Shown here piece by piece: positions 42,446 to 56,913 of a stretch of DNA of 64,000 bases. The notes beneath the pieces are model-generated. The model was not told the DNA's origin and made no database searches. It worked only from the letters and a program-made list of their open reading frames with translations. The stretch covers positions 54,085 through 118,084 of the forward strand of contig CAMYJG010000002.1 of NCBI GenBank assembly GCA_947258695.1, given 5' to 3'. The position numbers were made by a program, and so were the translations under genes. How positions within the stretch are numbered: position 1 is the first letter of the stretch; each line of letters starts with the position of its first letter. The DNA comes from an uncultured Ectothiorhodospiraceae bacterium (GTDB lineage: Bacteria > Pseudomonadota > Gammaproteobacteria > UBA6429 > Thiohalophilaceae).

Positions 42446-43300
42446 ATGACAAACACCTTCAAAGGCCTGGTTGCCGTTCATTCCGCTGTTCTGATTTTTG
42501 GTTTAACCGCTTTATTTTCTAAAATTATTACCTTAACCGCTTTAGATATTACTTTATTACGAAGTATTTTTGCTGTACTTGTCATACTCGCTATATTCTT
42601 CTGGCATAAAGCCACGATTAAATTATCTAACACAAAAGACTATTTGATTGTCATTTTATTAGGTATATTCCTGGCGCTACATTGGGTGACATATTTTCAT
42701 GCAATGCAAGTTTCAAGTGTTGCAGTGGGTGTTATTGCACTTTATACCTTTCCTATTATTACCGTCTTTTTAGAACCCTTGTTTCATGGCGAACGACCAC
42801 ACTTTAAAGATGTAGTGAGCGCGGTACTTGTTTTATTTGGAATTTTTCTATTAGTACCTGAATTTTCACTAAGTAATCAAACTACCTTGGGACTTCTATG
42901 GGGAGTATTGTCGGCTTTACTTTTTTCCCTAAGAAATATTATTCAAGGCCGTTATTTTAAAGGCTACTCGGCTAAACATAGTTTGCTTTACCAGACATTA
43001 GTGACATTTTTAGTATTACTACCTTTCTCCTATGATGTGGTGCCCGCGGTATCAAATACACAATGGCTACAATTGTTAGTGTTGGGCGTATTCTTTACAG
43101 CGCTACCCCATACCTTATTTGCATTTAGCTTACTTAATCTAAAAGCAAAAACGGTAAGCCTGGTTGCCTGTGTTCAAGTTGTTTATGCCATGATATTTGC
43201 AGCATTAATTTTGAGTGAGTGGCCGCAGTTCTCTACTATCCTTGGTGGCCTTATTGTGGTTTCTGCAGCGATGTATGAATCCTATACTGCTGGACGATAA
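42446..43300 (+). CDS. EamA/DMT family transporter
   Basis: About 10 TM helices; MTNTFKGLVAVHSAVLIFGLTALFSKII; VGVIALYTFPIITVFLEPL. Confidence 0.82.
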   Translation: MTNTFKGLVAVHSAVLIFGLTALFSKIITLTALDITLLRSIFAVLVILAIFFWHKATIKLSNTKDYLIVILLGIFLALHWVTYFHAMQVSSVAVGVIALYTFPIITVFLEPLFHGERPHFKDVVSAVLVLFGIFLLVPEFSLSNQTTLGLLWGVLSALLFSLRNIIQGRYFKGYSAKHSLLYQTLVTFLVLLPFSYDVVPAVSNTQWLQLLVLGVFFTALPHTLFAFSLLNLKAKTVSLVACVQVVYAMIFAALILSEWPQFSTILGGLIVVSAAMYESYTAGR

Positions 43301-43414
43301 TATCAGCCTACAAATGCTGATAAATGTCAGTAAAATGTGACAAAATACTGGTTGTGGATACAAGAATTCGCTAAAATTAGGTTAAATTATTGACTATAAG
43401 ATGTTGTATTTATT

Positions 43415-44371
43415 ATGAATTTAAATTTCCTTGATTTCGAACAACCGATTGCTGAGCTAGAAGCTAAAATTGAAGAGCTTCGTTATGTTGGTTCAGATAA
43501 TGAGATCAATATTGGAGATGAAATCCAGCGCCTTAAAGCTAAGAGTCACGATTTAACTAAATCCATCTTTTCAAACCTGAAAGCGGCACAAATTGCCCAG
43601 CTTTCACGTCACCCGCAACGTCCATATTTCATGGATTATGTTGAGCGTATTTTCACTGATTTTGAAGAACTACATGGTGACCGTGCTTATGCCGATGATG
43701 CCGCGCTGGTTGGTGGTATGGCCCGGTTAGATGGTCGTCCGGTCATGATTATCGGTCAACAAAAAGGCCGTGATACAAAAGAAAAAATTAAGCGTAACTT
43801 TGGTATGCCACGTCCTGAAGGTTACCGTAAGGCTTTACGCTTAATGAAAATGGCAGAACGTTTTCAGTTACCTATTTTGACTTTTATTGATACACCTGGA
43901 GCTTATCCTGGAATCGACGCTGAAGAGCGTGGCCAAAGCGAGGCCATTGCACGTAACTTACTTGAAATGTCAGAATTAAAAACACCGATTATCAATACTG
44001 TAATTGGTGAAGGTGGTTCTGGTGGTGCATTGGCGATTGGTGTGGGTGATCGTTTATTGATGTTGGAATACAGTACATATTCAGTTATCTCGCCAGAAGG
44101 GTGTGCGACTATATTATGGCGTAGTGCTGAAAAAGCCGGTGAAGCGGCTGAAGCAATGGGCTTAACAGCAGAGCGCTTAAAAGAATTACAACTCATCGAT
44201 CAAATTATTTCTGAGCCTTTGGGTGGTGCACACCGTGATGTTGATGCCGTGGCATCGAGTTTAAAAAATGCCTTAATCGAAAGCCTGGATAAAATTTCAA
44301 GCACTTCTATCGATAAATTACTTGATCAACGTTATGAACACTTAATGGCGTATGGTAATTTTTCTGAATAA
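43415..44371 (+). CDS. accA: Acetyl-CoA carboxylase carboxyltransferase subunit alpha
   Basis: [62 protein letters not shown]. Confidence 0.96.
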   Translation: MNLNFLDFEQPIAELEAKIEELRYVGSDNEINIGDEIQRLKAKSHDLTKSIFSNLKAAQIAQLSRHPQRPYFMDYVERIFTDFEELHGDRAYADDAALVGGMARLDGRPVMIIGQQKGRDTKEKIKRNFGMPRPEGYRKALRLMKMAERFQLPILTFIDTPGAYPGIDAEERGQSEAIARNLLEMSELKTPIINTVIGEGGSGGALAIGVGDRLLMLEYSTYSVISPEGCATILWRSAEKAGEAAEAMGLTAERLKELQLIDQIISEPLGGAHRDVDAVASSLKNALIESLDKISSTSIDKLLDQRYEHLMAYGNFSE

Positions 44372-44379
44372 ACTCATAC

Positions 44380-44408
44380 AATACCTGCAAATCCAGCAGG
44401 TATTTTTC
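44380..44408 (+). terminator. Rho-independent terminator downstream of accA
   Basis: ATACCTGC-AAATCCA-GCAGGTATTTTT. Confidence 0.8.
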
Positions 44409-44424
44409 ATTTAAGCTATCAATT

Positions 44425-45738
44425 ATGAGTTTTACTGCTGCGTTTCTAAAAGAAAACCTATCGCAGTTTCTTGATGCAGAAACTTTGTGGGTTGCTTATA
44501 GCGGTGGCTGCGACTCTCATGTTTTATTACATGCCCTTGTTTCATTACGTTCTGAAATCAGTCCACAAATTAAAGCTGTTCATATCAATCATGGCTTGAG
44601 TCCCTTTGCCAATGAGTGGGAAGAACATTGTCAGCAGATTTGTGAAAAGTTGGCAGTGCCCTATATTGCCATGTCTGTAGATGCCAGGGAAAAAAATAAG
44701 AGCCCGGAAGAAGCCGCCCGGAATGCGCGCTATGCTGAATGGAAAAAAATGCTCAACAAAAATGAAGTGCTACTTTTAGCGCATCATCAGGATGATCAGG
44801 CCGAAACTGTATTAATACAATTATTGCGTGGTTCCGGCGTGAAAGGTTTAGCTGCGATGCCGCTAAAGCAAGATTTTTCCCAGGGATTATTATGCCGACC
44901 GATGCTGAATTTTATTCGTGAAGAAATTCAAAGTTATGCTGTTGAACATGATTTAAATTGGATTGATGATCCGAGTAATTTTGATACAGATTTCGACCGG
45001 AATTTTTTGCGACATGAGGTTGTGCCTTTATTAGAAACTCGCTGGCCAGCGCTAAAGAAAACATTATCACGTACGGCGAGTCACCAGGCAGATGCAAACC
45101 AGTTATTAACCGAACTGGCATTCCAGGACTGGCACCATGTACATGAAAGTAACCAGGTAAAAATAACAGCACTGGTTAAATTATCAGAGAAACGGCAGCG
45201 TAATGTCCTACGCTACTGGATTGCCAATATATGTGAGTTAACATTGCCAGATACAATTCATTTACAGCGAATTATTGATGAAGTTTTAACGGCCGCTGAT
45301 GATGCAACGCCTGAAGTGATATGGCGGGGTGGTGAAGTTAGACGTTTCCAGGGATTGTTATATGCACAGGAAAAACAGGTCGTTCCTGATAGTGACACTC
45401 ATTTATTGTGGTCAGATCTAAGCCGGCCATTAGAGATTATAAAAGGCGGCTTAGCATTGTCAGTAAAAGCGGTTGTCGGTGAAGGTTTAAGTCAGGAAAA
45501 GCTGAAAAATTGTGAAATTACAGTTCGTTTTCGACAGGGCGGAGAAACATGTCGGCCTGCAGGGCGAGGTAATACGCAACAATTAAAAAAACTCTTCCAG
45601 GAGTGGCAAGTACCTCCCTGGAAACGTGCTGGTATCCCGCTGATTTATGTTGATGGCCAATTAGCGGAAGTTGTGGGGTTTTGTCGCAGTGAGGAATATG
45701 TGGCTCACGAGGGTGAGCCTGGGTGGCTTATCGGCTAG
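44425..45738 (+). CDS. tilS: tRNA(Ile)-lysidine synthase
   Basis: VAYSGGCDSHVLLHAL PP-loop; LLLAHHQDDQAETVLIQLLRGSGVKGL. Confidence 0.94.
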   Translation: MSFTAAFLKENLSQFLDAETLWVAYSGGCDSHVLLHALVSLRSEISPQIKAVHINHGLSPFANEWEEHCQQICEKLAVPYIAMSVDAREKNKSPEEAARNARYAEWKKMLNKNEVLLLAHHQDDQAETVLIQLLRGSGVKGLAAMPLKQDFSQGLLCRPMLNFIREEIQSYAVEHDLNWIDDPSNFDTDFDRNFLRHEVVPLLETRWPALKKTLSRTASHQADANQLLTELAFQDWHHVHESNQVKITALVKLSEKRQRNVLRYWIANICELTLPDTIHLQRIIDEVLTAADDATPEVIWRGGEVRRFQGLLYAQEKQVVPDSDTHLLWSDLSRPLEIIKGGLALSVKAVVGEGLSQEKLKNCEITVRFRQGGETCRPAGRGNTQQLKKLFQEWQVPPWKRAGIPLIYVDGQLAEVVGFCRSEEYVAHEGEPGWLIG

Positions 45739-45838
45739 TTATTAGACTATTTCTATTTCGTGTTTTTAAGCCTTAAGGATTGAAAATTAAGACAAAAACA
45801 CTCACAATAGGGGTCAATTCAACGGCACGGTGAATTAA

Positions 45839-47539
<1,701 letters not shown>

Positions 47540-47559
47540 AGGTTGTTTTATAAAATGCT

Positions 47560-47670
47560 GTCATTGCGAAAGAACAAAGTGATTGAAGCAATCTCATAGA
47601 GCTGTAACATAACTATAAGATTGCCGCGTCAATAATGAAAATTGTATTTTCATTATTTCCTCGCAATGAC
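47560..47670. repeat. Palindromic MITE-like intergenic element between pyrG and eno
   Basis: Perfect 10-bp terminal inverted repeats GTCATTGCGA...TCGCAATGAC; internal hairpin AATGAAAAT-TGT-ATTTTCATT. Confidence 0.75.
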
Positions 47671-47696
47671 CTGAATTGTTAGAAAATTAATGTTAA

Positions 47697-49004
<1,308 letters not shown>

Positions 49005-49016
49005 CTTAAAATTATT

Positions 49017-49050
49017 CCCTCTCCCTTTGGGAGAGGGCTAGGGTGAGGGA
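49017..49050. repeat. Short palindromic intergenic element between eno and ftsB
   Basis: CCCTCTCCC-TTT-GGGAGAGGG perfect hairpin followed by CTAGGGTGAGGGA. Confidence 0.7.
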
Positions 49051-49097
49051 TTCTTTAACTCTCTCACTTTAACTAAAAAATAAAGGAGTAAAAGTTG

Positions 49098-49385
49098 ATG
49101 CGTATTATTGCTGTCATACTTGGCCTCCTTTTTTTGGTTTTGCAATATGATCTTTGGTTGGGCGAAGGTAGCCTGGCTACAGTGTGGCATTTACAAAATG
49201 ATATTACTGCACAAAAAGAAGAGAATGAAAAAATTCGCCAGAGAAATAAATCACTATTAGCTGAGGTGAATGATCTGAAAAAAGGTAACGCAGCAATAGA
49301 AGAACGTGCCCGCAATGAGTTAGGAATGATCAAAGAAGGTGAAACCTATATTCAAGTTGTTGATGATAATAAAAATAAAAAGTAA
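49098..49385 (+). CDS. ftsB: Cell division protein FtsB
   Basis: Single TM plus coiled coil, RARNELGMIKEGETYIQVV; between eno and ispD; AAGGAG RBS. Confidence 0.9.
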   Translation: MRIIAVILGLLFLVLQYDLWLGEGSLATVWHLQNDITAQKEENEKIRQRNKSLLAEVNDLKKGNAAIEERARNELGMIKEGETYIQVVDDNKNKK

Positions 49386-49411
49386 TTCTCTAAGTTTTTC
49401 GTGTAATATTC

Positions 49412-50137
49412 ATGAATAATAAACATAATATCTGGGTTGTTATTCCTGCCGCCGGTGTTGGTCGACGCATGGGCTCGGATGTTCCAAAACAATATTTAGT
49501 CCTGAACGATACTCCAGTTATTGAGCATACTATCCGTGTTTTTGATTTGGATGACGCGATCTCTGAAATTGTTGTTGTGGTTTCTAAACAGGATGAATAC
49601 TGGCCATCGCTAAATATCAAGACAACGAAATCGATTAGTATTGCTGATGGTGGTAAAGAACGTTGCGACTCTGTGCTCAATGGCCTTAAATCTCTTGAAG
49701 GTAAAGCGATGGATGATGACTGGGTTTTAGTTCATGATGCGGCCCGTCCCTGTCTACGAAAAGATGATTTAAGCTTGTTAATTAAAAGTTTGTTGCAACA
49801 TGAAGTGGGTGGCATCCTGGCAACACCTGTCAGGGATACGATGAAACGCTCAACAGCAACTAATGTCATAAAAGAAACGGTTGAACGTGAAAACCTATGG
49901 CATGCTTTAACGCCACAAATGTTTCGTTTTGGCTTATTAAAAAGTGCGCTTGAGTCTGCATTAAACCAGGATAAAGCCGTTACTGATGAAGCATCTGCTA
50001 TCGAGTTGGCGGGTTATCAACCTGTACTGGTTGAAGGGCATTCGGATAATTTAAAAATAACACGACCGGAAGATTTGGCTTTAGCCGCGTTCTTTTTACG
50101 ACAAGCTAATCAGGAACATAAAGAGGAAATAGAATAA
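49412..50137 (+). CDS. ispD: 2-C-methyl-D-erythritol 4-phosphate cytidylyltransferase
   Basis: [41 protein letters not shown]. Confidence 0.95.
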   Translation: MNNKHNIWVVIPAAGVGRRMGSDVPKQYLVLNDTPVIEHTIRVFDLDDAISEIVVVVSKQDEYWPSLNIKTTKSISIADGGKERCDSVLNGLKSLEGKAMDDDWVLVHDAARPCLRKDDLSLLIKSLLQHEVGGILATPVRDTMKRSTATNVIKETVERENLWHALTPQMFRFGLLKSALESALNQDKAVTDEASAIELAGYQPVLVEGHSDNLKITRPEDLALAAFFLRQANQEHKEEIE

Positions 50138-50607
50138 TGCGTATTGGTCAAGGTTACGATGCTCATAAGTTTAAAAAGAGTGGTCGACTTGTGCTGGGTG
50201 GAGTTGAAGTTCCTTATGACAAAGGCATGGAAGCGCATTCAGATGGTGATGTGGTGATTCATGCATTATGTGATGCCCTACTCGGTGCGTTGGCGCTGGG
50301 TGATATTGGAAAACATTTTCCTGATACGGACAATACTTACAAGGGTATAGATAGTCGCATCTTGTTAAAAGAGGTGATGAACAAGGTTCGTGAAGCTGGA
50401 ATGAAGCTGGGTAATGCGGACATTACCATTATTGCCCAGGAACCCAAGTTAGCATCTCATGTCCAGTCGATGCGGAAAATCCTGGCGAACGACATGTCTG
50501 CGCCGATCAGTGATGTCAGTGTTAAAGCGACCACTACAGAAAAAATGGGATTTACAGGACGGGCAGAAGGCATTGCCGTGACAGCTGTAGTATTGCTTAA
50601 AGAGTAA
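50137..50607 (+). CDS. ispF: 2-C-methyl-D-erythritol 2,4-cyclodiphosphate synthase
   Basis: [45 protein letters not shown]. Confidence 0.96.
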   Translation: MRIGQGYDAHKFKKSGRLVLGGVEVPYDKGMEAHSDGDVVIHALCDALLGALALGDIGKHFPDTDNTYKGIDSRILLKEVMNKVREAGMKLGNADITIIAQEPKLASHVQSMRKILANDMSAPISDVSVKATTTEKMGFTGRAEGIAVTAVVLLKE

Positions 50608-51647
50608 TGTTTGATTTTTCTTCTTATCACTATGCCTATGGTGAACCTTCATTAACGGGTGTTATTCGTACACATTTCTCAGATTTCAAAGTAGACGAAA
50701 AGTTTGCCTTTCAACCTTCAGGTGAAGGGGAACATGCGTTAATCCATATTAAAAAACAGGACACCAATACCGATTGGCTAGCACGACAAATATCCCAATT
50801 AGCCGGTGTTAATAAAGTGGATGTCAGTTATGCCGGCCTTAAAGACCGACATGCGATCACTACGCAGTGGTTTAGTGTCTGGTTACCTGGTAAACCGGAT
50901 CCGGACTGGTCTATATTAAACTCTGAGAATATTGAAGTATTGGAGTCTTGCCGGCATAACCGAAAATTACGTAGGGGTAGTTTAAACGGTAATCAATTCA
51001 CTCTAATTGTGCGTGATATCAAAGGTAATGCGGACGATCTCGAACAACGAATTGAAAGAATAAAAATGGATGGTGTGCCCAATTATTTTGGTGAGCAACG
51101 ATTTGGCATACAAGGCCAAAACTTGGATAAAGCAAAAAGGATGTTTGCCGGTAAAAGAGAAAAAGATCGTTTTAAACGTTCGATGTATTTATCAGCAGCT
51201 CGCTCTGCCATGTTTAACGCGGTTTTATCGCAACGGGTTGAAATGCATAAATGGGCTGATGGACTGCCCGGTGATGTGATGTTATTAGACAATAGCCGTA
51301 GTTATTTTTTAGCAACAGAAATAGATGCTGATATAAAGCAACGATTTAAAGAGCACGATATTCATCCCAGTGGACCGTTATGGGGCAGAGGGGAGTTATT
51401 ATCAAAGCTCGAGGTAGCGACGCTTGAACAAAGACTACCTGCTATGTCTGATGAATTTAAAATTTTTGATACCGGTTTGAAAAATGCACGGTTAGACCAG
51501 GAACGCCGTTCTTTACGTTTATCAGTTAAAGAGCTGCAATGGCAATATGATAAAAAAAACAAGTTACTCAACTTGTCTTTTTTTCTTCCTGCAGGTGGTT
51601 ATGCCACTTCTGTGTTAAGAGAAATAGTGAAATGTAGTAGTGCTTAA
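50607..51647 (+). CDS. truD: tRNA pseudouridine(13) synthase
   Basis: DVSYAGLKDRHAITTQWFSV; GVPNYFGEQRFGIQGQNL. Confidence 0.94.
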   Translation: MFDFSSYHYAYGEPSLTGVIRTHFSDFKVDEKFAFQPSGEGEHALIHIKKQDTNTDWLARQISQLAGVNKVDVSYAGLKDRHAITTQWFSVWLPGKPDPDWSILNSENIEVLESCRHNRKLRRGSLNGNQFTLIVRDIKGNADDLEQRIERIKMDGVPNYFGEQRFGIQGQNLDKAKRMFAGKREKDRFKRSMYLSAARSAMFNAVLSQRVEMHKWADGLPGDVMLLDNSRSYFLATEIDADIKQRFKEHDIHPSGPLWGRGELLSKLEVATLEQRLPAMSDEFKIFDTGLKNARLDQERRSLRLSVKELQWQYDKKNKLLNLSFFLPAGGYATSVLREIVKCSSA

Positions 51648-51656
51648 GTTATTACG

Positions 51657-53270
51657 TTACTGAATTTTAAATTGATTGACTAACTGCTGTAAATCACTGG
51701 CTAATTTAGCAAGCTCATTTGCTGCTGTTGTGGTCTGCTCTGAACCTTGAGATGTTAATTCAGATACCTCACTGATATTGACGATATTTCTATTCATTTC
51801 ATTTGCGGTTGCGCTTTGTTGTTCTGCTGCACTTGCGATTTGAGTATTCATTTCATTAATCGTTGAAACTGCCCGGGTAATGGCTTCAAGTGACTCAGCC
51901 GCTTCTTTTGCCTGTTGCTCACCATTTTTTGCTTGTTCACTGCCTTTTTCCATCTCTTCTACTGCGTGTTTGGAGCCAGTTTGTAGTTTAGTAATTTTTT
52001 CTTCGATTTCATGAGTCGATTCCTGGGTTCGACTGGCCAGCGTTCTGACTTCATCGGCTACAACGGCAAAGCCGCGACCCTGTTCGCCTGCACGTGCCGC
52101 TTCAATCGCTGCATTGAGTGCAAGTAAGTTAGTTTGTTCAGCAATATTTTTAATTACGTCGAGAATTGAGCCAATATCTTCGCTGTCAGTTTCAAGTTGA
52201 TGTATAACTGCAGAAGCTGAATCAACTTCAGATGCAAGTTGAGCGATGGCATTTGCGGTGTCTTTAACTATTGTACTACCACTTTGTGCTTCATTATTTG
52301 CGCTGTTTGCTGCTCCTGCGGCTGATTCAGCACTTCCCGCAACTTCCTGAACTGTAGCTGACATCTGGTTCATTGCTGTTGCTACCATATCAATATCTGT
52401 ACGTTGACGAGTAATATGGTTTGCGCTTTCTAATGCAACCGAAGAGACTTCTTCAGAAGCGGTGGCAAGTTGAGCACTGGAACTGCTGATTTGTTGTACC
52501 AGGGCTTCAAATTTTTCCAGCATATTGTTTAATGATCCTGCCATTAAGCCAATTTCATCTTTGGTTTCAACTTCAGCGCGAATAGTTAAGTTGTTATTGC
52601 GCTCGATATCTTCCATAGTGTTGCGAAGATGGCCTAACGTACTCAAAATTCCTTTCATAACTAAAAATATGAAAAAGGTAATACCCAATGTAATTACAGA
52701 TAAAAATATAATCGAAAATATTTTATTACTGGTGATTTTATCTTCAATATGTTGCTCGAGTTCCTGGTTAATATTTTTTAGGTAGGTTTCTGTTTTATGT
52801 ACTGTACTTCTTAAGTCGCCAAGTAAACCTTCTTTACTTAAAGCGCTATACAAGCCATCTTTAGAAGTTGGGTCAATAGTTTTGTATTTTTCAACAACTT
52901 GGTCAAACTTGTTTTTATATTCTTTAAAAGTTTCATGAAGAGAATCTACGTCTTTCGATTCGACGCCGTCTTTGTCCAGCACGCTAACTAATAATGATAT
53001 TTTGTCTTGAAGTTTATTGTAATTATTATTAAATTCTTTGTGATATTTAAGCTGGTTACGGGCTATAAAATCTTTTTCATTATGTCTTAGCGTTAACATC
53101 CCGCTATTTATTTCACGAGCAATGATTTCAGCTTGCTTTAGCTCAATCAGTACTGTTGTTGAAATTAATTGTACTGTTAATACTATTACGGCTGCAATTA
53201 TGACCACTAGGCCGACAGTTATAAATTTTGTTTTTACACTTAAAGCACTTAAATTAATCATATTTGACAC
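51657..53270 (-). CDS. Methyl-accepting chemotaxis protein
   Basis: Two TM segments; helical periplasmic domain with [55 protein letters not shown]. Confidence 0.93.
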   Translation of the reverse strand: MSNMINLSALSVKTKFITVGLVVIIAAVIVLTVQLISTTVLIELKQAEIIAREINSGMLTLRHNEKDFIARNQLKYHKEFNNNYNKLQDKISLLVSVLDKDGVESKDVDSLHETFKEYKNKFDQVVEKYKTIDPTSKDGLYSALSKEGLLGDLRSTVHKTETYLKNINQELEQHIEDKITSNKIFSIIFLSVITLGITFFIFLVMKGILSTLGHLRNTMEDIERNNNLTIRAEVETKDEIGLMAGSLNNMLEKFEALVQQISSSSAQLATASEEVSSVALESANHITRQRTDIDMVATAMNQMSATVQEVAGSAESAAGAANSANNEAQSGSTIVKDTANAIAQLASEVDSASAVIHQLETDSEDIGSILDVIKNIAEQTNLLALNAAIEAARAGEQGRGFAVVADEVRTLASRTQESTHEIEEKITKLQTGSKHAVEEMEKGSEQAKNGEQQAKEAAESLEAITRAVSTINEMNTQIASAAEQQSATANEMNRNIVNISEVSELTSQGSEQTTTAANELAKLASDLQQLVNQFKIQ

Positions 53271-53423
53271 CGGGAATTATTATTTGACTACTTTCTTATT
53301 TAGCGTTCATTTTCACAAAATCTTTAGTTAATAATGGATGAAGACAATAAAAATTATATGTGTTAAGGGAGGAAAAGAGCGTGTTGTGATATCAGTTATT
53401 TTATGAATTACAGGTGGCCGTTT

Positions 53424-54014
53424 TCATATTTGGTGCGGATTTTTTTTAGTGGATTTTATAATTACATATATTGCACCGGTTCCGCCATCATGAGGTAGGG
53501 CTGAGGCAAATGCCAAAATGTCGGGGTGTTGCGGTAACCAGTAAGCCACATGTGTTTTTAAAACAGGAATCTTATTTTCAGAACGAAATCCTTTACCATG
53601 TATAATCCGAATATAACGGATTTGTTGTCGTTTACATTCATGCAAAAAGTCCTGGATAGCGGTTTTTGCTTCCTCAACCGTATAACCATGTAAGTCTAAC
53701 TCTTCTTCAATCGGGAGCTCGCCTCGGCGCAGTTTTCTTTGCAGTTTTTGCTGGATGCCTGGTCGAGCGAAAAACAATATGTCATCTACAGCTGCATCTC
53801 GTAGATCGACTGGATCAGATAACAAACCGGGTTCCGCCGAGTTATCATCTTCAAAATCATTCTGTAATGACCGTGGTTTTACTGATGGTTTGTTTTTAAT
53901 TGTTTCTACACGTTTTTCAGCTTTTAATGGACGCACATCAGCCACTTCATTTCGAAAAAATTGCAGATCTTCATCTGTTATTTCATCTTTATGCTTGGAT
54001 TTTTTATCTGACAT
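53424..54014 (-). CDS. Smr-domain protein
   Basis: EELDLHGYTVEEAKTAIQDFLHECKRQQIRYIRIIHGKGFRSE...GGTGAIYVIIK. Confidence 0.9.
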   Translation of the reverse strand: MSDKKSKHKDEITDEDLQFFRNEVADVRPLKAEKRVETIKNKPSVKPRSLQNDFEDDNSAEPGLLSDPVDLRDAAVDDILFFARPGIQQKLQRKLRRGELPIEEELDLHGYTVEEAKTAIQDFLHECKRQQIRYIRIIHGKGFRSENKIPVLKTHVAYWLPQHPDILAFASALPHDGGTGAIYVIIKSTKKNPHQI

Positions 54015-54113
54015 GACGATTCATACTTTGGTGAATTAAGTGCTTAGTGTAACATTAAGCATTTATGATTTAAGCAGGTTGTGTTGGCCTTAGTAGCTGA
54101 TTTTTAGAGAAAT

Positions 54114-54878
54114 ATGCGAATATTGATAAGCAATGATGATGGTGTCGAAGCCCCGGGAATCCAGGCATTACATGTTGGCCTGGCTGATATGGCTTCACTC
54201 ACTATTGTCGCTCCCGATCGTGATCGAAGTGGCGCCAGTAACTCCCTTACTTTGGAGAGCCCAATCCGGGCAAAGAATGTCTCTGAAAATGTGATCCGGG
54301 TGGCTGGGACACCAACCGACTGTGTTCACCTGGCACTGACTGGTCTACTCGAAACTGAACCGGATATGGTGATATCAGGCATTAATGCCGGTGCCAATAT
54401 GGGCGATGATGTGCTGTATTCCGGTACGGTCGCAGCCGCGATGGAAGGGCGCTTTTTAGGCTTACCTTCGATTGCTATTTCTTTGGCTGGAAATGGAGAA
54501 AACCATCAATTAACGCATTATGACACCGCAGTACAGGTGGCTCGTTTCCTGATTAAACGGCTTGAGCATGCCCCGTTTCCTTCAAATACAATACTCAACG
54601 TAAATGTACCCGATTGCCCCTGGAGCCAGGTTAAAGGTATACAGTCGACTCGGCTGGGGCATCGTCATAAGGCTGAACCTGTGATTAAAGAGCAAGATCC
54701 CCGGGGTAGAAATATTTACTGGGTTGGTCCGCCAGGCGCGGAGCAAGATGCCGGGGAAGGCACCGATTTTTATGCACTGAAAAATGGATATGTGTCAGTG
54801 ACACCTTTACAGGTTGATTTGACCCGTCACGAGGCCAGGGATGGGCTCGCAGACTGGCTTGAGCAAGACGATTCTTAA
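54114..54878 (+). CDS. surE: 5'/3'-nucleotidase SurE
   Basis: [58 protein letters not shown]. Confidence 0.96.
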   Translation: MRILISNDDGVEAPGIQALHVGLADMASLTIVAPDRDRSGASNSLTLESPIRAKNVSENVIRVAGTPTDCVHLALTGLLETEPDMVISGINAGANMGDDVLYSGTVAAAMEGRFLGLPSIAISLAGNGENHQLTHYDTAVQVARFLIKRLEHAPFPSNTILNVNVPDCPWSQVKGIQSTRLGHRHKAEPVIKEQDPRGRNIYWVGPPGAEQDAGEGTDFYALKNGYVSVTPLQVDLTRHEARDGLADWLEQDDS

Positions 54879-54879
54879 T

Positions 54880-55536
54880 ATGAGTTATGATTTAAACGGC
54901 ATTGGCATGACCTCGCAGCGAACCCGTGATCGCCTGATTCAGCGTTTGCGGGAAGAGGGTATTAAGAATGAAAACGTGCTGGAAGTCATGCGTCAAACAC
55001 CGCGTCATATTTTTGTTGATGAGGCATTAGCCAGTCGTTCATATGAAGATACTGCCTTGCCAATTGGGCATGGCCAGACTATCTCTCAGCCATACATTGT
55101 GGCCAGGATGACCGAATTATTGGTTGAATTTGCTCCCTTAAACCGCGTATTAGAGATTGGAACAGGTTCTGGTTATCAAACAGCTATCTTGGCCCCTTTT
55201 GCGGAGCAGGTTTTTACCGTGGAACGGATATCACCCTTATTAGAGCAGGCAAAAGAAAAACACGCCGCATTAGAAATCACTAATATACGTTATTTGCTCA
55301 GCGATGGTAGCTGGGGCTGGTCTGAGTACGCTCCGTATGATGCAATCATCGCCACAGCTGCACCTGAGGAGATTCCAAAAGAGCTTGTTGAGCAATTAGC
55401 AGATGGTGGTCGCTTAATTATTCCTCATGGAACCAGTTACCATCAACGTTTAAGTGTGATTGAACGTGATGGCGACGAGTTAATTACAACCGATTTAGAT
55501 ATGGTCAGTTTTGTGCCATTAGTTAGGGAGAAGTAA
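54880..55536 (+). CDS. pcm: Protein-L-isoaspartate O-methyltransferase
   Basis: LPIGHGQTISQPYIVARMTELL; VLEIGTGSGYQTAILA; ATG at 54880. Confidence 0.94.
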   Translation: MSYDLNGIGMTSQRTRDRLIQRLREEGIKNENVLEVMRQTPRHIFVDEALASRSYEDTALPIGHGQTISQPYIVARMTELLVEFAPLNRVLEIGTGSGYQTAILAPFAEQVFTVERISPLLEQAKEKHAALEITNIRYLLSDGSWGWSEYAPYDAIIATAAPEEIPKELVEQLADGGRLIIPHGTSYHQRLSVIERDGDELITTDLDMVSFVPLVREK

Positions 55537-55538
55537 AG

Positions 55539-56120
55539 GTGAAACTATTTTCACGTTTGTATGCGTTAGCAATGAAATGGTCAACGCATCATCATGCACC
55601 ACGCTACTTAGCAGGAGTGAGTTTTGCTGAATCATCCTTTTTCCCAGTTCCGGTCGATATTATGCTGGCACCGATGTCATTGGCTAAACCTGAAAAAGCC
55701 TGGCATTTTGCTTTTATTGCCTCTATTTTCTCAGTTCTTGGTGGTGTGGCAGGTTACATTATCGGTTACTTTGCAATGGACGTGCTTGAACCATGGATTG
55801 AAGCGGTGGGTTACTGGGAGCGTTACCAGCAAATTATTTTATGGTTTAAAGACTGGGGAATCTGGATTGTGTTTATTGCGGGTTTTTCTCCTATCCCCTA
55901 TAAACTTTTTACTGTCACTGCGGGTGCTCTAAACATGGCATTGTTGCCCTTTATCCTTATCTCAATCATCGCCCGCGGAGCACGATTTTATGCTGTGTCA
56001 GGATTAATGGTTTGGGGTGGAGAACGCATGGAAGCTAAGTTACGACAATATATGGATGCAATCGGTTGGAGTGTTGTAGCATTGGCAATCGTGGCTTATA
56101 TAATTTCGTTATTAATCTAG
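55539..56120 (+). CDS. yqaA: YqaA/DedA-like (SNARE-associated/VTT) membrane protein (GTG start)
   Basis: YLAGVSFAESSFFPVPVDIMLAPMSLA; multi-TM; between pcm and nlpD. Confidence 0.85.
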   Translation: MKLFSRLYALAMKWSTHHHAPRYLAGVSFAESSFFPVPVDIMLAPMSLAKPEKAWHFAFIASIFSVLGGVAGYIIGYFAMDVLEPWIEAVGYWERYQQIILWFKDWGIWIVFIAGFSPIPYKLFTVTAGALNMALLPFILISIIARGARFYAVSGLMVWGGERMEAKLRQYMDAIGWSVVALAIVAYIISLLI

Positions 56121-56133
56121 TTGTAATTAAGTC

Positions 56134-56886
56134 ATGTTGTTTAGATATAACAAATTTCTGATTTTATGCTTGTTATTAGTACTGAATTCAGGGTGTGTTC
56201 GATTTGTAAAACATGATTCATTCAAAAGTCAGAGGTCTTTTAGTTCAAACAAAGTTGTGACGCATCACCGGGTAAAATCTGGTGAGACCCTTTACTCTAT
56301 TGCTTTTGAATATGGACGGGATCATCGGGATGTTGCGCGCTGGAATAATATCAGACGACCTTATACGATATATCCAAAACAAAGATTGCGTGTTATTCCA
56401 ATAAGCAGTGATGAGAAGGGAAAAAAACAAGAAAAAATAAGAAAATATCCACGTTCAAACGCAAAAAAGTCACATAAACCTGAAAAGAAAATCAAGTATG
56501 CTTCTAATGCAAATTTGAAATGGCAGTGGCCGACTCGAGGCAAAATTGCCAGTACTTTTTCGATACAAGATCCGGGTAGGCGCGGCATTGATATCGTTGG
56601 TAGAAAAGGGCAATCTGTAAAAGCAGCGGCTGCTGGACGGGTTGTTTATAAAGGCAATGGATTACGTGGCTATGGTAACCTGATTATCATAAAGCATAAT
56701 GATACCTACTTTAGTGCCTATGCCCACACAGAAGATGTGGTTGTAAATGAGAAGGAAAAAGTAAAGTTAGGGCAAAGAATTGCCGATATGGGTGATACAA
56801 GTTCAAATAAACCAAAACTACATTTTGAAATACGTCGTAATGGCAAACCGGTAAATCCATTGAGGTATCTACCGAAACGACATTAA
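56134..56886 (+). CDS. nlpD: NlpD-like lipoprotein (LysM plus M23 domain)
   Basis: Lipobox LNSGC; Lys[20 protein letters not shown]23 [20 protein letters not shown]; upstream of rpoS. Confidence 0.92.
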   Translation: MLFRYNKFLILCLLLVLNSGCVRFVKHDSFKSQRSFSSNKVVTHHRVKSGETLYSIAFEYGRDHRDVARWNNIRRPYTIYPKQRLRVIPISSDEKGKKQEKIRKYPRSNAKKSHKPEKKIKYASNANLKWQWPTRGKIASTFSIQDPGRRGIDIVGRKGQSVKAAAAGRVVYKGNGLRGYGNLIIIKHNDTYFSAYAHTEDVVVNEKEKVKLGQRIADMGDTSSNKPKLHFEIRRNGKPVNPLRYLPKRH

Positions 56887-56913
56887 CCATTATTACAAGG
56901 TTGTAAACGAAGT

